From the NCBI GenBank assembly GCA_028876695.1, contig JAGWRH010000016.1, positions 1-5,714 of the forward strand: a stretch of DNA of 5,714 nucleotides, written 5' to 3'. The notes beneath the pieces were generated by a model. The model was not told the DNA's origin, did not search any database, and was given only the letters and a program-made list of their open reading frames with translations. A program made the translations under genes and the position numbers. Source of the stretch: Acidobacteriota bacterium. Its GTDB lineage: Bacteria > Acidobacteriota > Terriglobia > Acidiferrales > UBA7541. Positions 1-4,979 of the stretch are shown one piece after another; position 1 is the stretch's first letter, and every line of letters starts with the position of its first letter.

Positions 1-860
1 CAAACGGCTGCGACCGCGCGTGCCTGAACGGCTTCGTGGATAAATTCCTGGCGGCGCTGCAGGCGCACGATCCTTCGAAGCTGCCGCACTCAGCAAACCT
101 GCGGTATTCGGAAAACAACGTGATGCTGAAGCTCGGCGATGGGCTGTGGGCAACGGCCGATGGAGTTGGAGCGTACAAGATTTATATCGACGATCCGACA
201 ACCGGCGAGGTGGGCTACTACGGCGTGATCGACGAAAATCACACGCCGGATATTCTGGGGGCGCGGCTAAAGGTGGTGAACCGCCAGGTGACCGAAATCG
301 AAGTGCTCGTCGCGCGGCCACAAAGCGCGAAGGGCCCTTTTGCGGCAGAGGGGCTGAAGGAGAAGCCGATCTTTAACGAAGACGTTCCGCCGGGCGAGCG
401 GCTCCCGCGCGCGAAAATGATCGCGCTCGCGAACGGGTACTTCGACACGATCCAGAAGAATACCGGAAAGATCTATACGTCGTTTGCACCGGATTGCCAG
501 CGCGTCGAGAACGGAATGATCACGGCGAACAACCCGAATGCTCAGGGCGTGCCGCATATGGGGTGCGAAGCGCAATTGAAGACCGGTTTGCTGCGCTTTG
601 TGACGCGCTGCCGCGACCGGCGCTTCGTGGTGGTGGACCAGCAAAAGGGACTGGTGCTGATGAACGGCTTCTTCGATCACGCCGGCACGGACGATACGTT
701 CAAGCTGGTCGATGGAACGACGTACCAGGTGAAGCCGCCGTTTGACCGGCCGTTCTCGTTCGTGATGTTCGAGCTGTTCAAGATCGATCGCGCGCAGCTA
801 CGGCAGATTGAAGCGGTGATTGTCACGGTGCCGTATCACATGCCGACGCCGTGGAAATAA
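1..860 (+). CDS. Conserved protein of unknown function, 3' part (5' end outside window)
   Basis: The reading frame is open from the first complete codon (position 3) to TAA at 858-860, giving 285 residues. The GTG at 36 is internal, because the residues before it (CDRACLNGF) look like conserved family sequence; the true start, and probably a signal peptide, lie before the window. Visible features are the N-terminal CDRACL cysteine pair, a LGDGLWATA segment, a central YYGVI strand, and in the C-terminal half DCQRVENG, MGCEAQL and TRCRDR cysteines followed by NGFFDHAGT. Paired cysteines suggest an exported, disulfide-containing protein. The two-part shape and the FFDHAGT-like strand resemble secreted NTF2/SnoaL-like proteins and, from memory, the DUF8021 type found in bacteria and fungi; I cannot confirm this. 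No catalytic motif is recognised. It converges on the small gene at 866-1000 with only 5 bp between the stops, and no terminator is visible there. The coding call is firm; the function is unknown. Confidence 0.85.
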   Translation, partial: NGCDRACLNGFVDKFLAALQAHDPSKLPHSANLRYSENNVMLKLGDGLWATADGVGAYKIYIDDPTTGEVGYYGVIDENHTPDILGARLKVVNRQVTEIEVLVARPQSAKGPFAAEGLKEKPIFNEDVPPGERLPRAKMIALANGYFDTIQKNTGKIYTSFAPDCQRVENGMITANNPNAQGVPHMGCEAQLKTGLLRFVTRCRDRRFVVVDQQKGLVLMNGFFDHAGTDDTFKLVDGTTYQVKPPFDRPFSFVMFELFKIDRAQLRQIEAVIVTVPYHMPTPWK

Positions 861-865
861 GCGCG

Positions 866-1000
866 CTAGCGGGCGGGCGGCAAGGCGTGAAACATCATTA
901 GGCCGATGAGGCTCGCGGCCAGCGCGCCGCAGATCGCGAGCACGATCACCCAAAGCGCGCGCCGCCATTCGCGCCGGCTTTCTTCGAGAGATTTTTCCAT
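866..1000 (-). CDS. Small single-pass membrane protein, 44 aa
   Basis: ATG at 1000-998 and TAG at 868-866 on the minus strand encode 44 residues. Residues 1-15 are charged (MEKSLEESRREWRRA), residues 16-38 form one hydrophobic helix (LWVIVLAICGALAASLIGL and onward), and a short tail ends PPAR. The charge pattern predicts a single-pass inner-membrane protein, but Glu and Arg are mixed, so orientation is uncertain. An AGGG on the minus strand lies 5 nt before the ATG. The gene starts 26 nt after the stop of the 77-codon gene on the same strand, so the two probably share a transcript. Its transmembrane segment resembles that gene's (shared ASLIG, similar spacing to the basic patch), which suggests paralogues. 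There is no double-glycine leader or other export motif. The function is unknown; the coding call rests on the amphipathic layout, the SD-like site and this similarity. Confidence 0.55.
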   Translation of the reverse strand: MEKSLEESRREWRRALWVIVLAICGALAASLIGLMMFHALPPAR

Positions 1001-1026
1001 ATCCGCCCTAGATGCGACATTTCACT

Positions 1027-1260
1027 CTAATGCCGCGCCGGGACAGATTCCATCGATTTTTTCCGAAAGAATAAGGGCGCCGCTCGGACTGGCGGACGCT
1101 GGGCTGGCAGCAACTCGCTCGATGGGCGGCGGTGGTGTGTGGCGTTGGCAATAGCCATGCCGATCAAACTGGCAATCAGGGTTACCAGGATTGCCAAATA
1201 GAGCACCCGGAACGCCTTTCGACTGGGGAAGGATTTCCGCCTCGGATCGTCATTAGCCAC
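1027..1260 (-). CDS. Small single-pass membrane protein, 77 aa
   Basis: The frame runs on the minus strand from GTG at 1260-1258 to TAG at 1029-1027. It is open further upstream to about 1704, but that part lies antisense to the protease gene, and no ATG, GTG or TTG precedes this GTG in frame within the divergent spacer. Residues 1-17 are hydrophilic and basic (DDPRRKSFPSRK), residues 18-40 form a transmembrane helix (RVLYLAILVTLIASLIGMA), and residues 42-77 are basic and Pro-rich. It resembles the downstream 44-residue protein through the helix, sharing ASLIG, and lies 26 nt before it. There is no good Shine-Dalgarno site. Instead, a perfect 6-bp hairpin (1260-1274) ends on the first base of the GTG, so translation may be weak or regulated, or the start may be wrong. 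It is divergent from the CPBP protease gene. Function unknown. Confidence 0.45.
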   Translation of the reverse strand: MANDDPRRKSFPSRKAFRVLYLAILVTLIASLIGMAIANATHHRRPSSELLPAQRPPVRAAPLFFRKKSMESVPARH

Positions 1261-1274
1261 GAGACACCGTCTCG
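1260..1274 (-). promoter_or_regulatory. Hairpin at the start codon of the 77-aa membrane protein gene
   Basis: CGAGAC-ACC-GTCTCG is a perfect 6-bp inverted repeat with a 3-nt loop. In the minus-strand transcript it occupies the normal ribosome-binding position and includes the first base of the proposed GTG. It could reduce translation or bind a regulator; it could also mean the start is misplaced. The structure is seen directly; the role is inferred. Confidence 0.35.
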
Positions 1275-1402
1275 GCTGTGTGCATTCGGCAGGTAAATGA
1301 TTTTGCGCCAGATACGACTTTCCGTTTGTTGCGGAGCAGAGTATTTTTGACGCTGCGGAATGCGACTGGATTGCAGTCGAGCCCGCGCGAAAGCCGATTA
1401 CC

Positions 1403-1408
1403 GAGGAG
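1403..1408 (+). promoter_or_regulatory. Ribosome binding site deciding the CPBP protease start
   Basis: GAGGAG sits 6 nt before the TTG at 1415 but directly against the in-frame TTG at 1409. The spacing therefore favours TTG 1415 as the start, giving a protein that opens MEPTPEG. An ATG at 1487 is also in frame but has a poorer site upstream. Confidence 0.55.
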
Positions 1409-1414
1409 TTGAGC

Positions 1415-2374
1415 TTGGAACCCACACCTGAAGGCGCGCCACCGCCCGCTCCGCGCGGTCCGCAGGGACCGCTGCGGGAACACCGCATGACCTCCATTTT
1501 TTTTGGACCCCACGGACTGCGCGTCGGGTGGCGGCTGGCAATCGCGGTATCGCTGTGGGTGCTGTTTTCGACCGTATTGTCGGCCGCGATTATTTGGATT
1601 CCCGCAGTTCGCGCGATACTCGGCCACCGTATAAGTCCGGTAGTCATCACTCCGGCGTTCGTCTTGCTGGGCGACGGCATCACCGCAGCAGCGGCGCTGC
1701 TCACGGCCTGGGTGATGACGCGAATCGAAAGACGGAGCTTTGCCGATTACGGCCTGCCGGGACGACAGGCGTTCGGAAAGCGGTTCTGGACGGGCAGCAT
1801 CTATGGATTCGCAATGATCAGCCTGCTGATGGGATTGACCGCCGCGCTGCATGGATTTTCCGTCGACGGCGCCGATCTCCACGGCCCTGCAGCGATTCGC
1901 TACGCGCTGTTGTACTCCGTCGGATTTTTCGCCGTGGCCGTGTTCGAGGAATTTTCGTTTCGAGGGTACCTACAATCCACGTTGCAATTGGCGACAGGGT
2001 TTTGGCCCGCCGCCGTGATTCTGGCGATTGTTTTCGGAGCAGTCCATCTGAACAATCCGGGCGAGAATCTCTACGGCGCCCTAATGGCCGGCTGTTTCGG
2101 GTTATTGGCTGCTTTCACACTCCTGCGGACCGGGAGCATCTGGTTCGCCATCGGCCTGCACACCTTTTGGGATTGGGGCGAGACATACTTTTACGCGGTG
2201 CGGGACAGCGGCATACCGGCTACCGGCCATTTGTTGCGATCCGATTTTCACGGCCCCGCATGGCTCACCGGCGGGTCGGTTGGCCCGGAGGGAAGCGCCA
2301 TCGTGTTCGTCGTGCTGGCGGTCGCAGCGGCCGGCATTCACTGCCTGCTGCCCGCGCGCAGCGCTTCATCGTGA
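1415..2374 (+). CDS. CPBP family intramembrane glutamic/metallo-protease (CAAX-protease-like)
   Basis: This is a 319-residue polytopic membrane protein of the CPBP (CAAX protease/bacteriocin-processing, Abi) family. All expected motifs are present: EEFSFRG (Glu178, Glu179, Arg183), FGAVHLNNPGEN (His211), and LHTFWDWGE (His249, Asp253). In characterised relatives these residues form the active site within the membrane. A Pro-rich hydrophilic N-terminus (residues 1-25) precedes the GPHGLRVGWRL entry segment; hydrophobic helices fall near 38-62, 77-101, 125-146, 160-177, 196-210, 217-248 and 293-310. TTG at 1415 was chosen for its spacing from GAGGAG; TTG 1409 (321 aa) and ATG 1487 (295 aa) are alternatives. 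The length is normal to slightly long for the family. Bacterial members have been linked to peptide processing, self-immunity to bacteriocins and regulated membrane proteolysis; the substrate here is unknown. It is divergent from two tiny membrane protein genes, which are possible but unproven partners. It ends at TGA 2372-2374, with no clear terminator after it. Confidence 0.92.
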   Translation: MEPTPEGAPPPAPRGPQGPLREHRMTSIFFGPHGLRVGWRLAIAVSLWVLFSTVLSAAIIWIPAVRAILGHRISPVVITPAFVLLGDGITAAAALLTAWVMTRIERRSFADYGLPGRQAFGKRFWTGSIYGFAMISLLMGLTAALHGFSVDGADLHGPAAIRYALLYSVGFFAVAVFEEFSFRGYLQSTLQLATGFWPAAVILAIVFGAVHLNNPGENLYGALMAGCFGLLAAFTLLRTGSIWFAIGLHTFWDWGETYFYAVRDSGIPATGHLLRSDFHGPAWLTGGSVGPEGSAIVFVVLAVAAAGIHCLLPARSASS

Positions 2375-2426
2375 TTTATCCTCTCGCTGGAATCCTTTTG
2401 GAAGTTTCAGGCATCTAGTTTGCGGT

Positions 2427-2504
2427 GCCGGACGCGAAGCGACGGGTGCCGGACGCGAAGCGAGGGGCGCCGGACGCAAGCGAGGGGCGCCGGACGCAAG
2501 CGAT
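2427..2504. repeat. Four-copy ~21-bp tandem repeat
   Basis: Copies begin at 2427, 2448, 2469 and 2489. The unit is GCCGGACGCGAAGCGA plus a short G-rich joint. The first two copies are 21 bp; the third has lost one G (GCAAGCG instead of GCGAAGCG) and is 20 bp; the fourth is partial at about 16 bp. Each unit carries a small CGC...GCG inverted element, so each could form a weak hairpin. The array lies between the protease stop and the promoter of the next gene, and the pattern suggests local expansion by slippage. It could be a dispersed intergenic repeat family; only the genome could show that. Confidence 0.85.
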
Positions 2505-2518
2505 GCGCTATCTGCCAC

Positions 2519-2573
2519 ACCCGGTACCAATTTGACAAGACCGGGTTCGTTCGCTAAAATAACCCGATTTTAG
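2519..2573 (+). promoter_or_regulatory. Sigma-70-type promoter of the DksA-like gene, with inverted repeats
   Basis: TTGACA (2532-2537), a 17-bp spacer and TAAAAT (2555-2560) form a near-consensus promoter; transcription would start near 2567, leaving a leader of about 39 nt. Several inverted repeats overlay it: ACCCGGT (2519-2525) with ACCGGGT (2540-2546) flank the -35; CGGGTT (2542-2547) pairs with AACCCG (2561-2566); and CTAAAAT (2554-2560) with ATTTTAG (2567-2573) bracket the -10 and start point. The ACCCGRT-type motif recurs at 2519, 2540 (inverted) and 2562, about two helical turns apart, as expected for an operator. The promoter is well supported; the operator role is inferred. Confidence 0.75.
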
Positions 2574-2591
2574 TGAGGGTTTTGCCCTCGC
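2573..2591 (+). other. Leader stem-loop in the 5' UTR of the DksA-like gene
   Basis: GTGAGGG-TTTTG-CCCTCGC can form a 7-bp stem (one G-T pair) with a 5-nt loop. It lies just after the predicted transcription start and ends 3 nt before the AGGA ribosome site (2594-2597), which is 8 nt before ATG 2606. It may stabilise the mRNA; it leaves the ribosome site free. No T tract follows, so it is not an obvious terminator. Confidence 0.4.
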
Positions 2592-2605
2592 CTAGGATCT
2601 GAGTC

Positions 2606-2959
2606 ATGGATAAGAAGCGTCTCGATTATTACAAAAAGAAATTGCAGGCCCGGCGCGATGAATTGGTCCGCGCCATCGCCCGCACCGAGCAAGAAGGACG
2701 GGAAGCGGACGAAGATCCCACGGTGGATCTGGCCGACAAGGCTGCGAACTCGTACACCAAAGAGTTCCTCTTCGGGCAGACACACAACGATCGCGCGCTC
2801 TTACAATTGGTTGATGATGCGCTGCGGCGGATCAAGGACGAGTCCTTCGGCCAGTGCGTTTCGTGCGAAGAGGAATTGCAGCAGAAGAGGCTCGAGGCCG
2901 TGCCCTGGACGCGCTATTGCATCAATTGCCAGGAAAAGCAGGAGCGCGGCCAGCTGTAA
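2606..2959 (+). CDS. dksA: DksA/TraR family zinc-finger transcriptional regulator
   Basis: The 117-residue protein has the DksA/TraR layout. A long charged helix (residues 2-35) leads to a turn carrying DLADKA (Asp41, Asp44, Ala46), matching the DxxDxA coiled-coil tip that DksA inserts into the RNA polymerase secondary channel. A second helix (50-79) follows, then a zinc finger with CVSC (Cys84, Cys87) and CINC (Cys105, Cys108). All four cysteines and the tip acids are present, so it should bind zinc and polymerase. In studied bacteria DksA works with ppGpp to retune rRNA and amino-acid promoters under starvation. It is shorter than E. coli DksA (151 aa), mainly at the N-terminus, so a DksA-like paralogue is possible and the symbol is by family. 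ATG 2606 has AGGA 8 nt upstream and its own strong promoter at 2532-2560. It appears monocistronic, followed by a 355-bp gap. Confidence 0.92.
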   Translation: MDKKRLDYYKKKLQARRDELVRAIARTEQEGREADEDPTVDLADKAANSYTKEFLFGQTHNDRALLQLVDDALRRIKDESFGQCVSCEEELQQKRLEAVPWTRYCINCQEKQERGQL

Positions 2960-3314
2960 CTTTCATTCGGGAAATTTCGTAGAATCACGCCTATCTCGTA
3001 CGGCGGCCGAATGGGTTTCATGTCCTTATCCGGCCGCGCGCATTCGGATAACCAACGTACCGATCTAAAAACGGGCATGGGCAGTGGCCCTAGCCGGCCC
3101 GCGGCGAGAGTGTGGCACGCCTCGTTCCACTCGTTACATTCAATGTTTCTAGCGGCTCGCCCGGGAAGCTCGATGCGCCCGAGAATCCGATGCTTCAAAA
3201 CGTCAGTTCTTCGGCTTCCGTAGAACTACGGTAAACGCCTGAGATTTTTACGATCTTCCCAGCATTTTCGAATTGCTGTAGCGTTTCGCACGAACTGCGG
3301 AGCGATCGGCAGGC
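2960..3314. other. 355-bp intergenic region with inverted repeats, no convincing gene
   Basis: No frame here looks coding: an open frame at 3011-3223 and an opposite one at 2914-3198 lack ribosome sites, domain signals and sensible composition. Three inverted repeats are visible. GCGGCCG (3003-3009) can pair with CGGCCGC (3031-3037), and TTATCCG (3026-3032) with CGGATAA (3045-3051); these overlap, so only one can form at a time. CCGTAG-AA-CTACGG lies at 3218-3231. None has a following T tract, so no intrinsic terminator can be called for the upstream gene. The comF promoter should lie in the last 150 bp, but I see no near-consensus -35/-10 pair. Confidence 0.5.
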
Positions 3315-4163
3315 ATGATCCTAAGAAGCGCCATCGATTCGCTGGCCTCGGTGCTGTTTTCCGCGCCGTGCCTGATCTGCGGGCAAACTCTGGCGAACGC
3401 AAGCCGCATTCCCATCTGCGGGCTGTGCCTCAGTGAATTCGAGCGGATCGCGGATCCCCTATGCGCTTGCTGCGGGCGGCCTCTGGTCGCGCCTTCCCCG
3501 GCGGCGCCCGGAGCCGAGGCGCCAGCGGAGCAGCGAACAGAACTTGTGTGCCGGCTTTGCCGCGCGAGCTTCTACGCGTTCGACCGCGCCCGCAGTTTTG
3601 CGATTTACAATCGCGCGCTCTCCGAAGCCATTCTGCTGCTGAAATACGAGCAGGTCACTTCGCTCGCCGATTGGTTTGGCGCGCGGCTCGCGCAGATGGC
3701 TATCGATGCCGCACCGGCGTGGAAGGTTGGTGTGATTGTCCCGGTTCCGCTGCATCGTGACCGTCGCCGCGAACGCGGCTACAACCAGGCGGAGCTGATC
3801 GCCAGATCCGTGGCGCGCCGGCTGAAGCTCCGGCTCGATTCGGAGCTGCTGGTTCGCATCAAGCCGCGTCCGCCGCAGCTGGTGCTTTCTCGCGCCGAGC
3901 ACTGGAAATCCGTGCGTGGCGCCTACGATACGCGCGAGGGGATGAAGATTGACAATACGCGTGTGCTGCTGGTAGATGATGTATTTACGACCGGCGCGAC
4001 GCTTGACGCTTGTTCCCGGGCGCTGAAGAAAGCGGGCGCGTCGAAAGTTTTCGGACTGACGGTTGGGCGGGTTCGCTCCGGTACAGCCGCGGCAATCACC
4101 ATGCCGGCCGGTGAAGAAAATCCGGCAACCAAGCTGAATCGCAAGCGCATCTATAAGCGGTAA
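3315..4163 (+). CDS. comF: ComF family protein (double zinc ribbon + phosphoribosyltransferase domain)
   Basis: The 282-residue protein has the ComF architecture. The N-terminal zinc-ribbon part has CLIC (Cys19, Cys22), CGLC (Cys35, Cys38), CACC (Cys50, Cys53) and CRLC (Cys79, Cys82), enough for two zinc sites. Next come the LLKYEQ segment (109-113), PVPLHRDRRRERGYNQAELIA (143-163) and the PRPP-binding loop VDDVFTTGAT (220-229), the hallmark of type I phosphoribosyltransferases. ComF is cytoplasmic, and in naturally competent bacteria it is needed for handling incoming single-stranded DNA; homologues are common in bacteria not known to take up DNA, so competence is not implied. A Pro/Ala-rich insert (about 58-73) separates the second pair of zinc ligands, and a basic tail of about 25 residues follows the fold. 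ATG 3315 has only a weak site (GGAG 12 nt upstream, AGG 1 nt upstream). The stop at 4161-4163 overlaps an AAGGAG, suggesting coupling to the HNH gene. Confidence 0.93.
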   Translation: MILRSAIDSLASVLFSAPCLICGQTLANASRIPICGLCLSEFERIADPLCACCGRPLVAPSPAAPGAEAPAEQRTELVCRLCRASFYAFDRARSFAIYNRALSEAILLLKYEQVTSLADWFGARLAQMAIDAAPAWKVGVIVPVPLHRDRRRERGYNQAELIARSVARRLKLRLDSELLVRIKPRPPQLVLSRAEHWKSVRGAYDTREGMKIDNTRVLLVDDVFTTGATLDACSRALKKAGASKVFGLTVGRVRSGTAAAITMPAGEENPATKLNRKRIYKR

Positions 4164-4308
4164 GGAGATTTGTATCGAAGCGTGACGGCGCATGGACCAT
4201 CGGCACAAGACCGGTTTGCGGCCTCGACCTAACCTCTCGATCGCGGGAACGGCCGATGCCGCTGCGCAAAGTCCCGCTGATCCGCCTGGCAGTAGCCGCC
4301 GTTCCATC

Positions 4309-4818
4309 ATGCAAGCACCGGTGCTGGTGCTGAACGCCACATTCGAGCCAATCAACGTCACCGCGGTCCGGCGCGCTTTGGTATTGATGCTGAAGGGCGT
4401 GGCGCAGGCCGAAGAAACGAATCACGGCGAAGTTCATTCCACATCGAAATCCGTGGCTGTCCCGTCGGTGATCCGGCTGCTGAGTTACCGGCATATTCCC
4501 CAGCAGAGCCGGGCGCTTTCCAGAAAAAATATTTTGCTGCGCGACCGCAATACGTGCCAATTCTGCGGAAAACTTTTCCCCGCTTCGGAACTGACGCTGG
4601 ATCACGTGATGCCGCGCTCGCGCGGAGGCCGCTCGACGTGGGAAAACCTGGTGGCCTGCTGCTACACGTGCAACAACCGCAAGGGCGATCGCACGCCGGA
4701 GGAAGCAGGGATTCAACTGCAACGGCGGCCGCGGCCCTTCACTTTGCACACGTCGCGGCAGCTGATGCGCCTGATGGGACACCGCGACGAAAAGTGGCGC
4801 AAATATCTTTTCTACTGA
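4309..4818 (+). CDS. HNH endonuclease
   Basis: The 169-residue form ends at TGA 4816-4818. The N-terminal half (APVLVLNATFEPINV, then RRALVLMLKGVA) is a conserved feature of a stand-alone bacterial HNH family. The nuclease core follows: CQFC (Cys83, Cys86), LDHVMPRSRGG (Asp98, His99), the ENL Asn113, and CCYTCNNRKG (Cys118, Cys121, Asn122), with an HNN-type third position. The two CxxC pairs should hold a structural zinc, and His99 is the expected general base for metal-dependent DNA cleavage. The C-terminus ends WRKYLFY. ATG 4309 is chosen because family homology begins there, although it lacks a good ribosome site. The frame is open back to ATG 4192 (208 aa), but the extra 39 residues look like low-complexity, unconserved sequence. 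The gene follows comF in the same direction, probably as an operon, and ends before the stem-loop at 4886. The natural substrate is unknown. Confidence 0.9.
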   Translation: MQAPVLVLNATFEPINVTAVRRALVLMLKGVAQAEETNHGEVHSTSKSVAVPSVIRLLSYRHIPQQSRALSRKNILLRDRNTCQFCGKLFPASELTLDHVMPRSRGGRSTWENLVACCYTCNNRKGDRTPEEAGIQLQRRPRPFTLHTSRQLMRLMGHRDEKWRKYLFY

Positions 4819-4885
4819 TTGCGCCGCTGCAACCTTTTCGGAATATCGGCGTCTAACCTATCAAACACTTCTAGGACACACCCCG

Positions 4886-4929
4886 GGGAAGCCGGCCAGT
4901 TACGCTGGTCAGCTTCCCTTCCTTAATTT
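4886..4929 (+). terminator. Strong stem-loop, probable terminator after the HNH gene
   Basis: GGGAAGC (4886-4892) pairs with GCTTCCC (4912-4918), and inside it GGCCAG (4894-4899) pairs with CTGGTC (4905-4910, one G-T pair) around a TTACG loop; a single C/A mismatch separates the two parts. A T-rich stretch follows (4919-4929). It lies 67 nt after the HNH stop. The opposite strand has no T tract, but the stem could still shield the convergent gene ending at 4980. Confidence 0.7.
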
Positions 4930-4979
4930 CCGCGCGGTGCACACACGAGATTCGGCGAGGGCGGAACGATTTCACACGG

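Noticed and set aside
1253..1882. Long minus-strand frames antisense to the CPBP protease
   Set aside because: They are shadows of a GC-rich gene; their translations are Arg/Gln/Ser-rich without domains, and the plus strand carries all the protease motifs.
2280..2573. Open frame with a repeated GAGREA-type heptapeptide
   Set aside because: The 21-bp tandem repeat is a multiple of three, so it makes an apparent peptide repeat. The frame overlaps the protease gene, runs through the dksA promoter, and breaks the repeat phase where the 20-bp copy occurs.
3011..3223. 70-codon plus-strand frame in the gap before comF
   Set aside because: No ribosome site, no domain, composition unlike its neighbours, and it runs across the inverted repeats.
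3218..3231. CCGTAG-AA-CTACGG as a terminator
   Set aside because: The 2-4-nt loop and short stem are weak and no T tract follows; kept only as an inverted repeat in the gap.
3459..4361. 300-codon minus-strand frame antisense to comF
   Set aside because: Its length is explained by the high GC of comF; the translation has no recognisable motif, while the plus strand has clear zinc and PRPP motifs.
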